From Bacteroidales bacterium (GTDB lineage Bacteria > Bacteroidota > Bacteroidia > Bacteroidales > FEN-979): a stretch of DNA of 64,000 nucleotides. The stretch is taken from contig JAUXWT010000108.1 in NCBI GenBank assembly GCA_030681475.1, positions 1-64,000 of the forward strand. Reading direction: 5' to 3'. The position numbers and the translations under genes are program-made. The notes under the pieces are model-generated. The model ran no database searches. It was given only the letters and a program-made list of their open reading frames with translations, and was not told the DNA's origin. Below, in pieces: positions 8,601-17,010 of the stretch; the stretch's first letter is position 1; each line of letters starts with the position of its first letter.

Positions 8601-9188
8601 TCCGGCGAAGACATCAATATCCTGGTTCTGGATACCGAAGTTTATTCCAATACCGGCGGACAATCATCAAAGGCGACCCCGATCGGCGCTGTTGCCAAAT
8701 TTGCAGCATCAGGGAAAAAGGTCCGCAAGAAAGATCTTGGCGCCATGGCCATGACCTATGGATATGTTTATGTTTCACAAGTAGCGTTGGGCGCAAACAA
8801 TGGCCAGCTCTTTCGCGCGGTGAAAGAAGCTGAAGCTTACAACGGCCCCTCTCTCATTATTGCCTATTCACCATGTATCAACCACGGGTTGAAACTCGGC
8901 ATGGGCAAGATGGCAGATGAGATGGATCGTGCGGTGGCGGCTGGTTACTGGCAGTTGTACCGTTATAACCCCCTCCATGGGAATGAAGGCAGGAATCCTT
9001 TTACCCTTGACTCTAAAGAGCCGGAGTGGAGTGGCTTCCAGGATTTTCTCGCCAGTGAAGTGCGGTATTCCTCGTTACAGAAGACGTTCCCTGAGGATGC
9101 CGAGGTGTTATTCAAGGCAGCCGAAGAGAATGCCAGGTGGAGGTATGATAATTACAAGCGTTTGGCTAATATGAGTTTCGAGAAATAG
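5655..9188 (+). CDS. nifJ: Pyruvate:ferredoxin (flavodoxin) oxidoreductase
   Basis: A single-chain 1177-residue PFOR, the normal length for the homodimeric enzyme. It oxidatively decarboxylates pyruvate to acetyl-CoA and CO2 and reduces ferredoxin. The N-terminal pyruvate/TPP domain shows YPITPSSNMAE (residues ~30-40). A ferredoxin domain carries CIQCNQCAYVCP (~689) and CTGCGNCVDVCP (~746), for two 4Fe-4S clusters. CSGCGE (~813) supplies ligands of the proximal cluster. The TPP-binding block GDGWAYDIGYGG, followed by VYSNTGGQSSK, lies near residues 965-1005. All cofactor residues are present. A dihydroorotate-dehydrogenase-like gene follows after 66 bp with its own promoter box. It indicates anaerobic central metabolism and can also supply reduced ferredoxin. 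Confidence 0.97.
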   Translation: MTKSKKFLSCDGNQAASHMAYMFSEVAAIYPITPSSNMAENVDEWAAYGRKNLFGEEVKVIEMQSEAGAAGTLHGSLQAGALTSTFTASQGLLLMIPNMYKLAGELLPAVFHVSARSIAAHALSIFGDHSDVYATRQTGFAMLASGSVQEVMDLAGIAHLAAIKTRIPFLHFFDGFRTSHEIQKIEMFENDDMIKLLDMEALQAFRDRALNPEHPVTRGTAQNPDIFFQAKEAINRFYEPVPDVVDAYMQEITKMTGREYHPFMYYGHPEAENIIVAMGSITDTIKEVIDYKMKTGEKIGLISVHLYRPFSEKYFFKVLPASVKRICVLDRTKEPGANGDPLYLDIRDLFYDRENRPKIIAGRYGLSSKDTTPAQIVTVYDNLSAKEPKNHFTLGIIDDVTFHSLPLIPEIDIAPKGTYSAKFYGIGSDGTVGANKNSIKIIGDSTDKYAQAYFAYDSKKSGGVTVSHLRFGDNPIRSPYLVITPDFVACHVPAYLDKYDMLKGLKDGGTFLLNSIWDTEETKRRLPDHMKKYMADHQIDFYIIDATRIAEDIGLGNRTNTIMQSAFFKVSNVIPYKKTVTDMKKAIYKTYGRKGEEIVKMNNAAIDRGGELTKIEIPSEWSKIVIKPADTESKDMFVRQIFDPVSAMNGDDIPVSAFVGREDGTFPNGTTEMEKRGIAVNVPEWIAENCIQCNQCAYVCPHAAIRPFLLNETEKQNAPAGMVTLKAVGKELSGMEFRIQVSPLDCTGCGNCVDVCPSKTKSLVLETLESQMPETKNWDYNISKVSYKTDVIDRFKTFKNSQFAQPLFEFSGACSGCGETPYIKLLTQLYGDRMMISNATGCSSIYGGTAPFTPYRPNVDGHGPAWANSLFEDNAEYGYGMAVAITHLRKRMADRMRSAIKANMMSVDTLSAMRAWIDSMYNAEDSKTTSQVLISLLMKENGELSKELLNLRQYLVKKSIWIIGGDGWAYDIGYGGLDHVIASGEDINILVLDTEVYSNTGGQSSKATPIGAVAKFAASGKKVRKKDLGAMAMTYGYVYVSQVALGANNGQLFRAVKEAEAYNGPSLIIAYSPCINHGLKLGMGKMADEMDRAVAAGYWQLYRYNPLHGNEGRNPFTLDSKEPEWSGFQDFLASEVRYSSLQKTFPEDAEVLFKAAEENARWRYDNYKRLANMSFEK

Positions 9189-9213
9189 AAACGGAAAATT
9201 TCATGGAAAAACC

Positions 9214-9221
9214 TATATTTG
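9214..9221 (+). promoter_or_regulatory. -7 promoter box of the DHOD-like gene
   Basis: TATATTTG, 33 bp upstream of the ATG at 9255 and after the nifJ stop; it suggests separate transcription in addition to possible readthrough. Confidence 0.5.
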
Positions 9222-9254
9222 TAGTACAATTTTGATATTCTAAAACATACTTTC

Positions 9255-10268
9255 ATGGCAAATTTAGCAACAAATTATATGGGTCTTCAGTTGAAGAACC
9301 CCGTCATTGTGGGTGCCAGCAACCTGGTTAAGGATGTGGACAATTGCAAGAAAATGGAGGATGCCGGCGCTGCAGCCATTGTTTATAAAACCCTTTTTGA
9401 GGAACAGATCGAACTGGAGCGATTGCAGTTGAGCGAGGAGTTGAATCAATACAATGACCGCCACGCTGAAATGATCAGTCTTTTCCCTGATATTGATCAT
9501 GCCGGCCCGCGGGAACATCTGAGCCATCTGAAAAAAGTGGTCGATTCGGTGAATATCCCTGTAATTGCCAGTTTGAACTGCACCTTTGATGAGACATGGG
9601 TAGAGTATGCGCGGCAGCTTGAAAACACTGGGATCAACGCCCTCGAACTCAATTTTTATTCCATACCCGGCGATTTTAAACGTGAAGGCAAATCAATCAG
9701 GAACGAACAACTTGATGTTGTGAGTGAGGTTAAAAAAAATGTGAAGATCCCGGTAAGCGTCAAACTGAGTCCGTTTTATACCAACACGCTGATGTTGGTC
9801 CAGAACATGTATTATGCCGGCGTGGATGGGTTTGTGTTGTTCAACCGCATGTTTCAGCCCGATATTGACACCGAAACCGAGGCTTACAGTTTTCCATATA
9901 ACCTGAGTCATGAAGATGATAACCGTCTTTCAATGCGGTACATCGGCTTGTTGTTCGGAGAAATCCGCGGATCTTTGTGCGCCAATACCGGAATCTTTAC
10001 CGGTAAAGATGTTGCCAAGATGATCCTGAGCGGCGCTGACTGTGTGCAGGTGGTGAGTGCTGTTTATAAAAGCGGGATCGGGCAGATCACAAAGATTATT
10101 GAAGAGCTTGACGGGTGGATGGAACAAAAGAAATACACTTCTATCGATGCCTTCCGGGGCAAACTTTCCAAGAAGAACCAGAAGGATCCATTCGCATACA
10201 GAAGGGCGCAGTATATCGATATCCTGATGAAAAGCGAAGAGATCTTTAAGAAATACCCGATGAGGTAA
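9255..10268 (+). CDS. Dihydroorotate dehydrogenase-like FMN protein
   Basis: A 337-residue TIM-barrel flavoprotein. The N-terminal LQLKNPVIVGASNL, the strand PVIASLNCTF, the Lys-containing VSVKLSPFYTN (~residues 173-183), GVDGFVLFNR and the phosphate-binding C-terminal block SGADCVQVVSAVYKSG match the class 1 DHOD/dihydropyrimidine dehydrogenase superfamily. Family members encoded next to nifJ are known in Bacteroidota, but they are usually annotated only as DHOD-like, and the substrate is not established. True pyrimidine synthesis also needs PyrD, so it should not be named pyrD on this evidence. Confidence 0.75.
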   Translation: MANLATNYMGLQLKNPVIVGASNLVKDVDNCKKMEDAGAAAIVYKTLFEEQIELERLQLSEELNQYNDRHAEMISLFPDIDHAGPREHLSHLKKVVDSVNIPVIASLNCTFDETWVEYARQLENTGINALELNFYSIPGDFKREGKSIRNEQLDVVSEVKKNVKIPVSVKLSPFYTNTLMLVQNMYYAGVDGFVLFNRMFQPDIDTETEAYSFPYNLSHEDDNRLSMRYIGLLFGEIRGSLCANTGIFTGKDVAKMILSGADCVQVVSAVYKSGIGQITKIIEELDGWMEQKKYTSIDAFRGKLSKKNQKDPFAYRRAQYIDILMKSEEIFKKYPMR

Positions 10269-10316
10269 AAGGGAATTACAAATTCAAAGTTACAACTGAC
10301 GAATAGTCCGGGTAAA

Positions 10317-12077
10317 TTAATTTATGTTGATGTCCATCAGCATTCGTGCCTGGACGCCTTTCATTTCACGAATTTCCTTGTAGTACTGATAGTACCGGTA
10401 ATCGGCTCCAAGAACCTCTTTTATTCTGGCTGACGGTTCGTTGCCGGTTATCTGATCGATCAACTCCTCAAACCACTCTTTTTGTTCGGGAAGCGAGATA
10501 ATCCGGTAATCCTTGATATTGGCAAGTCCGGCAGCAAGTTCCACGGCTTTTGACATTCCGCCGAATTCATCGATCAGTCCGATGGTTTTGGCATCACTGC
10601 CACTCCAGATGCGTCCCTGGCCGATGCTGTCGACCTGTTCCTTCTTAAGGTTGCGTCCTTCGGCCACTTTGCCTGTAAACACATCATAGATATTGTCCAC
10701 TTCCCGTTGGATCATCATCGTTTGGTAAGGTGACAAGGGTTTCATAACCGGAATATAGTCTCCATTCTTGTTGGTCATGGCCCAGTCGAAGGTGATCCCC
10801 AGTTTTTTATTGAATAGCCCCTCCATGTTCGGGATCACGCCAAAAACCCCGATAGATCCGGTAATTGTTGTGGGATCGGCAACGATTTTCGTTGCGGCAC
10901 ATGCAATATAGTATCCGCCACTTGCGGCAACATCGCCCAGGGATGCTACAACGGGTTTCACCTGCCGGGCAAGGTCAACTTCACGCCAGATCACATCGCT
11001 GGCCAGGGCGCTTCCACCCCCGGAGTTGATCCGAAAAACAATGGCCTTTACATTGTCATCTTCCCGGGCCTTTCTGATCGCTTTGGAAATACGTTCCGAA
11101 CCGATGCTTTCATCGTCACCCTCACCACCCGCGATTGACCCGCTTGCATAGATCACGGCAATTTTTTCTCTTCCCTTGACAGGCTTTTTTAAATCAGCAA
11201 CATTGGTGTATTTGTCGATCGAAACAAGCTGGATCTTTTTCTTTTCATCAACGTTCTGCTCCTTTTTTAATAATGCGATCAGTTCATCTTTATAAACCAA
11301 CTGATCGACAAATCTGTATTTCAGCGCGGCTTCGGCGGTTTGAATTATCAGGCTGTCGGCAAGGCGGTTTAGGTCATCTTTGTTGATTTTGCGGGTTTCC
11401 GAGATGCCTGTGAGCATTTTTTCCCAGATATCGCCGATAAGTTCGGTGATCTGTTTCCGGTTTTCAGGGCTCATCTTGTCAAGGAATAAAGGTTCAGTGG
11501 CTGCCTTGAATTTCCCATGACGGATGATCTGCATTTTAATATCCAGTTTTTCAAGCATTCCTTTGAGGAAAATCATTTCTAATGAAAGTCCCTTGAAATC
11601 AATATTCCCCTGGGGGTTTAAATAAATTTTATCTGCTGCGGTGGCAAGGTAGTATGATTTCTGGGTATAACTTTCGCTGTATGCCCATATGAATTTACCG
11701 GAGGTTTTGAAATCGATCAGTCCTTCACGGATTTCGTCGATGGTGGAGATACCGGCAGGAAGTTCGCTAAGGTCAAGGTATATCCCGGAAACGTTGTTAT
11801 CTGTTTTTGCCTTTGAAAGGTTATCAAGAATATCGTTGAGGCCCGTGGTTTTTTCGGGACCTGCAAATCCCATGACAAATTTCGTTTTTGAACTTCGGTC
11901 GGCGATCTCTTTATTTAGCTTCATGTGAAGAAGCGTGTTTTTTGCAATAACCGTTTCTTCACTGGAAGCAGTGGCGACAATGGCTGCGACAATACCAATA
12001 CCGATAAGGGTTACCAGTACCACAAGCAACAATGTTCCCAGCATGCTGGCAAACATGAATTTAAAGAATTGTTTCAT
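10317..12077 (-). CDS. sppA: Signal peptide peptidase SppA, 67 kDa type
   Basis: A 586-residue membrane-anchored serine protease that cleaves leftover signal peptides. One N-terminal membrane segment (residues ~8-33) anchors a tandem S49 domain. The catalytic lysine of the first half is in GKFKAATEP (~residue 188). The nucleophile of the second half is in NSGGGSALASD (~residue 352), followed by GDVAASGGYYIA and TGSIGVFG. Length and domain duplication match the E. coli-type enzyme rather than the short archaeal/Bacillus form. Transcribed alone from boxes at 12102-12117. Confidence 0.93.
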   Translation of the reverse strand: MKQFFKFMFASMLGTLLLVVLVTLIGIGIVAAIVATASSEETVIAKNTLLHMKLNKEIADRSSKTKFVMGFAGPEKTTGLNDILDNLSKAKTDNNVSGIYLDLSELPAGISTIDEIREGLIDFKTSGKFIWAYSESYTQKSYYLATAADKIYLNPQGNIDFKGLSLEMIFLKGMLEKLDIKMQIIRHGKFKAATEPLFLDKMSPENRKQITELIGDIWEKMLTGISETRKINKDDLNRLADSLIIQTAEAALKYRFVDQLVYKDELIALLKKEQNVDEKKKIQLVSIDKYTNVADLKKPVKGREKIAVIYASGSIAGGEGDDESIGSERISKAIRKAREDDNVKAIVFRINSGGGSALASDVIWREVDLARQVKPVVASLGDVAASGGYYIACAATKIVADPTTITGSIGVFGVIPNMEGLFNKKLGITFDWAMTNKNGDYIPVMKPLSPYQTMMIQREVDNIYDVFTGKVAEGRNLKKEQVDSIGQGRIWSGSDAKTIGLIDEFGGMSKAVELAAGLANIKDYRIISLPEQKEWFEELIDQITGNEPSARIKEVLGADYRYYQYYKEIREMKGVQARMLMDININ

Positions 12078-12101
12078 TATAGTTTCAATTTAGATATATC
12101 A

Positions 12102-12117
12102 CAAATGTACAAAAATA
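12102..12117 (-). promoter_or_regulatory. Two adjacent -7 boxes upstream of sppA
   Basis: On the minus strand TACATTTG (12102-12109) and TATTTTTG (12110-12117) follow one another directly; either can serve sppA, whose ATG is at 12077. Confidence 0.5.
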
Positions 12118-12262
12118 GACGCTTGAAATATTTCCCGGTTACAGTTCACGGCGCCAATCAGGCCAGGGTTACAGAATTTTGTGAACAATTATTCATATTT
12201 TATGCTTCAATACTGTCTGAATTCATGTAATATTGCCTTCAGTTTCATCCATAAACAGATGA

Positions 12263-12847
12263 ATGCAACATATTCATTTTCAAATGAAGGATATTTTTAT
12301 TTTATTGGGCAGCAACCGGGGTGACAGAGAAGTTTATCTTGCCGGGGCGCTTGAGATGCTTCATGCGCTGGTTGACGTTGTTCATAGAAAATCAGCCATT
12401 TACAAAACCGAGCCCTGGGGATTTGAAGATTCCACCCAATTTCTGAACCAGGTCGTGGAAATAGAAACGAACCTCACGCCCGAGGAACTATTAGAACAAC
12501 TATTAACCATTGAGGTGAAATTGGGCAGGATCAGGCCATTTGATGGTTGTGGTTGCGGGATTCCTGCACCAGTGATATCAGATAAAGGAGCAGGGAATTC
12601 GGGGCCACCTGCTTATGCCGGCAGAACCATTGATCTGGATATCCTTTTTTATGGTCAGCAACTGGTGTTCACCGATAAACTGATGATCCCGCATCCCCGG
12701 CTTCATGAGCGGAGGTTCACCCTTGTTCCGTTAAATGAAATTGCCCCCGATTTCGTGCATCCGCTGCTTAAAAAGACTATTTCAGTACTTTTGCACGAAT
12801 GCAGGGACCAGGATAAGGTACATGCAGCAACTATCTTTGATTCTTGA
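12263..12847 (+). CDS. folK: 2-amino-4-hydroxy-6-hydroxymethyldihydropteridine pyrophosphokinase
   Basis: Folate-pathway kinase that pyrophosphorylates the pterin alcohol. Recognisable HPPK motifs are LLGSNRGDRE at the N-terminus, YKTEPWGFEDSTQFLNQVVE, RTIDLDILFYG, and IPHPRLHERRFTLVPLNEI. A poorly conserved insert of about 25 residues (DGCGCGIPAPVISDKGAGNS and following) separates the loop after LGRIR from RTIDLDI, so the protein is longer than usual (194 residues). The start may be the ATG at 12284 (MKDIFILLGSN), which fits the family better than 12263. Its 3' end overlaps the deoxynucleoside kinase start by 26 bp, implying coupled translation. Confidence 0.9.
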   Translation: MQHIHFQMKDIFILLGSNRGDREVYLAGALEMLHALVDVVHRKSAIYKTEPWGFEDSTQFLNQVVEIETNLTPEELLEQLLTIEVKLGRIRPFDGCGCGIPAPVISDKGAGNSGPPAYAGRTIDLDILFYGQQLVFTDKLMIPHPRLHERRFTLVPLNEIAPDFVHPLLKKTISVLLHECRDQDKVHAATIFDS

Positions 12848-13502
12848 TCATCATCCCGTGTATAATTACGTTGTTATTGAGGGAAATATAGGGGCCGGAA
12901 AAACTTCGTTTGCCTCGCTGTTGGCTGAGGAGTGTAATGCCAGGCTCATTCTTGAGCAATTTGAGGAGAATTCGTTCCTGCCAAAATTTTACGAGGACCC
13001 GGCACGGTATGCCTTTCCACTGGAGTTGTCATTTCTGGCCGACCGTTATCAGCAGCTCAAAGCACAATTCAATGCTGCAGATATTTTCAAAACCTTTACA
13101 GTGGCTGATTACTTTATATTCAAGTCGTTGATTTTCGCCAGCAAGAATTTAGAGCAGTTAGAATTCGGATTGTACAGCAAGTTGTTCTCTATCGTGAGTT
13201 CAGTGGTTCCCAGGCCGGATATGATCGTTTACCTGTATCTTAACCTCGAGAACCTGAAAAGGAATATTGAGAAGCGGGGGAGACCTTATGAGCAGAATAT
13301 CCAGTTCGAATATCTTGAGAAAATCCAGACCGGTTACCTGGAATTCCTGCGCCAGCAAACGGATTTAAGGGTTGTTGTGGTTGATACCAACGGCCTGGAT
13401 TTCGTCGGCCGCAGATCCGATTATCTCTGGTTAAAGGAAATGACGATGAAGGAGTATCCGCTTGGTATGCATCATATCCAGAATCCGGTCAGCGGAGGTT
13501 AA
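12822..13502 (+). CDS. Deoxynucleoside kinase
   Basis: A 226-residue P-loop kinase phosphorylating deoxynucleosides for salvage. The Walker A motif is GNIGAGKTS; the dNK-type LID region appears as RGRPYEQNIQ, preceded by a DMIVYLYLNLENLKRNI strand-helix. The frame is open from 12735, but the ATG at 12822 (MQQLSLILDHHPVYNYVVIE) places the P-loop at the normal distance from the N-terminus, so I prefer that start. It overlaps the end of folK; this folK-dNK pairing is familiar in Bacteroidota. Base specificity cannot be read from the sequence. A hairpin follows at 13514-13543. Confidence 0.85.
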   Translation: MQQLSLILDHHPVYNYVVIEGNIGAGKTSFASLLAEECNARLILEQFEENSFLPKFYEDPARYAFPLELSFLADRYQQLKAQFNAADIFKTFTVADYFIFKSLIFASKNLEQLEFGLYSKLFSIVSSVVPRPDMIVYLYLNLENLKRNIEKRGRPYEQNIQFEYLEKIQTGYLEFLRQQTDLRVVVVDTNGLDFVGRRSDYLWLKEMTMKEYPLGMHHIQNPVSGG

Positions 13503-13507
13503 TACGA

Positions 13508-13545
13508 AAAAAAGAAGCCGTTCAGGTTTCCCGGAACGGCTTCAA
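13508..13545 (-). terminator. Terminator between convergent genes
   Basis: Perfect stem GAAGCCGTTC / GAACGGCTTC (13514-13523 with 13534-13543), with an A-run on the left that becomes a U-run for minus-strand transcripts. It therefore chiefly ends the gene at 13566-16154, with a weaker effect on the kinase operon. Confidence 0.75.
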
Positions 13546-13565
13546 TTCAAAATCAGCAAACAAAA

Positions 13566-16154
13566 CTATTTTACAATATTCTGAAATTCAGGAGTATTTG
13601 CAAAACTGTAGAATTCGCGATCGCCTTTGGCCTGAGCCTTAAGGTCGGCGTTACTGCAAGCTTTCATCAGATTCTCATACAGCCCCTTGCTGTTATTTGC
13701 CCGTGCTGAAGTTACAGCAAGCAGGTAAAATGTTTCAGGAGTTTCAGGTGCACATTTCAAGGTAGTTTCAGCGGCAGAATTATTACCGGATAACATCTGT
13801 GCCAATCCCAGGTTGTATGTGCATTTTGCGTTGGCAAGCATGCTCACGGCTTTGGGATAATCACCCTTTGTGATCATCATGATGCCTTGATTGTAGTTTG
13901 TGTTCTCGCCTAACTGGGCAGCTTTCTTAAATTGTGCGTCAGCTTTTTTCAGGTCATTCTGTTTGGCTGCAACCACGCCAATGTTATTTTCAATAATTCC
14001 ATTGTTAGGCTGTGCAGCTTGCGCTTTGGTAAGCAGTTCGTTTGCACGACCGAGATTGCCCTTTTCAATTTCTGCAACTGCGGCGTTGTTCAATGCTTTC
14101 CAATTATCGGGGTATTGTTTTACGGCATTTTCTAAAATAGTCACCCGTACATTGTCATCCTGGGTGAGTGTTGCTGCGTAGAGCAATTCTTCAACCTTCA
14201 GTTTCTCAGGGTTGGAGGAACCAAACTGGAGCAGTTCGGCATCAGTCTTACGCGGTTCGTATAGCGTGGCAGTAATCTCACAGCGACGCAAGCCGGGAAG
14301 CAGGTCTTTTTCAATTGCAGGATAGATCAGGATCATGTTACGGATCTCCTGTTCCTTCTTGTTGGCATCAACATTGGAATTGATCACGTTGAGAACCTTA
14401 TCCTTGTCTTTAAGATTGCTGTTCTGAACAGCCTTGAGGAAACCATTCCAGTCGGGGCCATGATGTTGCAGGGTCATGTTTACATCTTTACCTGCCGCCT
14501 CAATAGCAGCTTTGACAGCTTTCTTATCTTTATTGGTTTTATTGACCTCTTTCGCCCAGGATTTGAATTGTTCAACCATCCATTTGTTACCTGTTTTTGA
14601 ACGATTTTCCGAAAGATTCGCGTTGAAGGTCTCTTCACCTTCAGGAGAAGCATAACCATTCATGGCAATGTCCTTGATTTTCCATCCCTGCTGGATGAAA
14701 GCATTCACATCAGAAAGAGCAGTCTTGGCAGGATCGGTTTTGTTGATGCCGAATTTCAAGTCCAGATCAAATTTGTTCTTTTTAAAGTAGATGACACCTG
14801 TTTTAGATTGGAATACCTCTTTCTGGTATCCATGATCGGCGTTAAGCGCCAGTTCGTCGTGTTGAACACGTTTTGAAGTATAGATAACGCCAGGAGCCAG
14901 GTTGGTGGAAGGAAACTCCATATATTTTGCCTTGGCTTTGATCTCGTCTTTTTTCAACAGAACTTTATCCTTGGCTTCATAGACAATAGGTGCTACGGTT
15001 AACTGGGAGGTGTTCATCTCCGGTTTGTAAGGGAATTTGCATTTGTAGGTAAAGGAACCACCCTCTTTGTATTTGATCATAGTGCCTTCGCCGCTTAATT
15101 TCTCGCCATACAGTTGTGTTCCGCAAGGCAATTCATACTTCCCGCCTTCATATACAAGCACAGGCTGGAAATACATGGCTGCGGTGGGGCAGAAATACTT
15201 AGGAGGAACAGTTCCCTTTACGATAATTTCAATTGAATCACCTTTTTCAGCGAGAATAGCAGGTGTAGTTTCATACTTGATCAGTCCGTAATTCTTGGCC
15301 ATCTCCTTCAGGTTGCAGCCACTGTAAGCAAATTTATAGGTAACGCCTAAATTGACGCCGCTGTACATGTCGTTAATGACTTGTTTGGCGCCGCCGGCGG
15401 TCATGTCAAGTATATCGCCATCTCTCCATCTCCAGATAACTTCGGGATTGATCGACCAATGTTTGCTGAGGTTGAAATCAAATCCGATACCGGCGGCGGC
15501 TTTAAATTCAAGGTTCCATTCGCCTAAACCGCTGTTATTTCCATATCCAAGATTGTCAATGCCTTTATGGGAAGGGTAACCTGTGAACCCGACCTGGACA
15601 AGGTCGTTGTCGTTGTTATATTTAGCGCCCTGTGTGTGATCGGCGCCGATACCGGCGATCAGGTAAGATGAAAAGAATCTTTCGGGTTTGTAACCCATGA
15701 TCCAGTTGACCCAGTTGATCGTGCCTTCCACTCCTGCTTCAATGACCCAGGATTTGAAATTCTGGGAAATCACTTGTGGGGTACCATCTTTTGGGTAAAC
15801 AAGCTTATCGGTTACTGAGGCGGATAACGGTACCCAGCCACCTCTGAACCTCACTCCGATAACCCTTGAGAACTGCTTGGTGACGCTTCCGCCGGCGCCA
15901 AACATCCATTTGTCATTGAACAGGATGTTCTTTGACAAGTCACCATTGAACTGGTCCAATGCACCATACGCAGTAACGGCCCAATAACTGTGTGAAGGAG
16001 CTTTCTCACATTTTGAACTTTTACGCGTCTCGGTCTGAGATGCATCTTTTTTCGGTGACTCTTTCGATTGGGTCTGTGCCATCGTAACCATGGGCATGAT
16101 CATCATCAGACTGACGATTAATGCCTTCGATAGTGGTTGATAGATCTTTTTCAT
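13566..16154 (-). CDS. OmpA-family outer-membrane protein with TPR domain
   Basis: An 862-residue envelope protein. It has a signal peptide (residues 1-26, ending TMAQ). An 8-stranded-barrel-like domain (~50-290) contains alternating aromatic strands such as YWAVTAYGALDQFNGDLS. A middle beta-sandwich region follows (~300-450). An OmpA_C-like peptidoglycan-binding domain (~455-580) has VIYFKKNKFDLDL and NGYASPEGEETFNANLSENR, with a helical insertion. TPR repeats come last (~680-800, e.g. NWKALNNAAVAEIEKGNLGRA). It probably links the outer membrane to the cell wall and scaffolds partners. It is transcribed alone from the box at 16200-16207. Confidence 0.85.
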   Translation of the reverse strand: MKKIYQPLSKALIVSLMMIMPMVTMAQTQSKESPKKDASQTETRKSSKCEKAPSHSYWAVTAYGALDQFNGDLSKNILFNDKWMFGAGGSVTKQFSRVIGVRFRGGWVPLSASVTDKLVYPKDGTPQVISQNFKSWVIEAGVEGTINWVNWIMGYKPERFFSSYLIAGIGADHTQGAKYNNDNDLVQVGFTGYPSHKGIDNLGYGNNSGLGEWNLEFKAAAGIGFDFNLSKHWSINPEVIWRWRDGDILDMTAGGAKQVINDMYSGVNLGVTYKFAYSGCNLKEMAKNYGLIKYETTPAILAEKGDSIEIIVKGTVPPKYFCPTAAMYFQPVLVYEGGKYELPCGTQLYGEKLSGEGTMIKYKEGGSFTYKCKFPYKPEMNTSQLTVAPIVYEAKDKVLLKKDEIKAKAKYMEFPSTNLAPGVIYTSKRVQHDELALNADHGYQKEVFQSKTGVIYFKKNKFDLDLKFGINKTDPAKTALSDVNAFIQQGWKIKDIAMNGYASPEGEETFNANLSENRSKTGNKWMVEQFKSWAKEVNKTNKDKKAVKAAIEAAGKDVNMTLQHHGPDWNGFLKAVQNSNLKDKDKVLNVINSNVDANKKEQEIRNMILIYPAIEKDLLPGLRRCEITATLYEPRKTDAELLQFGSSNPEKLKVEELLYAATLTQDDNVRVTILENAVKQYPDNWKALNNAAVAEIEKGNLGRANELLTKAQAAQPNNGIIENNIGVVAAKQNDLKKADAQFKKAAQLGENTNYNQGIMMITKGDYPKAVSMLANAKCTYNLGLAQMLSGNNSAAETTLKCAPETPETFYLLAVTSARANNSKGLYENLMKACSNADLKAQAKGDREFYSFANTPEFQNIVK

Positions 16155-16199
16155 ACTGTAGAAATTTAATTATAGGTTGACTTTTGTTTACTGATTGAG

Positions 16200-16207
16200 C
16201 AAATATA
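16200..16207 (-). promoter_or_regulatory. -7 promoter box of the OmpA-family gene
   Basis: TATATTTG on the minus strand, 46 bp upstream of the ATG at 16154. Confidence 0.5.
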
Positions 16208-16397
16208 GTGTATAAAATACTGATTTTGAAAAATATTCAGGTTGAAAATGTATAATTTTTACCGTTTATTGATAATGTCTTGAAAATGAGCTTGTTATTA
16301 CCATTAGTTGATTTCAGGGTGTAAAATTAAAAAAAAATGAACGAAAACAGAAAAATATTTGGTTTTTTTTCTTGTACGGTCAAAAGTAATCAAGGTT
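16208..16397. other. AT-rich spacer
   Basis: Spacer between the OmpA-family promoter and the end of the SpoU gene. No gene, repeat or clear terminator was seen. Confidence 0.4.
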
Positions 16398-16940
16398 TCA
16401 TTTATTTTGAAAATTATTCAGCTTGCCAAACAAATCCCATATTACAATCCCGACAGCAACCGAAACATTAATGGAATGTTTTGTACCATATTGTGGTATC
16501 TCAATACATTCCTGCACATAAGGAAGCGCCTCGTCATCAATGCCATTTACCTCATTTCCAAAGATGACCGCGAATTTCTTACCTTCCGGCAGATGAAAAT
16601 TCTCCAGACTGGTACTCCCTTCCGTTTGTTCCACGGCCAGAATCGTGTAACCCGATGAGCGCAGCGCTAAAACTGCTGCAAGGGTGGTTGGAACATAAAC
16701 CCAGTTGACCGAATCTGTCGCGCCCAAAGCTGTTTTATGAATTTCCCTGTGAGGCGGTGTTGCGGTGATACCGCACAGATACACCGACTCGAGACGGAAG
16801 GCGTCTGCCGTCCGGAAAACGCTGCCGATGTTATTCTGACTGCGGATATTATCCAGAATGACAACAACCGGCAGCTTTTCCGCGGCTTTAAATTCTTCGA
16901 TCGTTAGCCTTTTCAATTCCGGCATGGTTAGTTTTCTCAT
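16398..16940 (-). CDS. SpoU/TrmH-family RNA 2'-O-methyltransferase
   Basis: About 180 residues with the three SPOUT motifs: motif 1 LDNIRSQNNIGSVFRTADAF, motif 2 FAVIFGNEVNGI, and motif 3 IPQYGTKHSINVSVAVGIVI. These form the knotted SAM-binding site and dimer interface. Members 2'-O-methylate tRNA or rRNA; which RNA cannot be told. The frame is open to 16967, but that start lies inside the -7 box TATCTTTG (16965-16972), so the ATG at 16940 (MRKLTMPELK) is preferred. Divergent from mutS with a shared promoter region. Confidence 0.88.
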   Translation of the reverse strand: MRKLTMPELKRLTIEEFKAAEKLPVVVILDNIRSQNNIGSVFRTADAFRLESVYLCGITATPPHREIHKTALGATDSVNWVYVPTTLAAVLALRSSGYTILAVEQTEGSTSLENFHLPEGKKFAVIFGNEVNGIDDEALPYVQECIEIPQYGTKHSINVSVAVGIVIWDLFGKLNNFQNK

Positions 16941-16956
16941 GTTCCCCTGAATTTCA

Positions 16957-16972
16957 TATTTTTGCAAAGATA
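16957..16972. promoter_or_regulatory. Back-to-back divergent promoter for SpoU gene and mutS
   Basis: The 16-bp block TATTTTTGCAAAGATA contains a plus-strand -7 box (TATTTTTG, 16957-16964) immediately abutting a minus-strand -7 box (TATCTTTG, 16965-16972). The two start points would lie on either side of the block, so both polymerases compete for the same DNA. Confidence 0.6.
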
Positions 16973-17010
16973 GTTCTATAGCTATTTATCAACAAACGAA
17001 CGTACCTGTC

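Noticed and set aside
9255-10268. pyrD, dihydroorotate dehydrogenase of pyrimidine synthesis
   Set aside because: The nifJ-linked family is only DHOD-like; pathway assignment is not supported by sequence alone.
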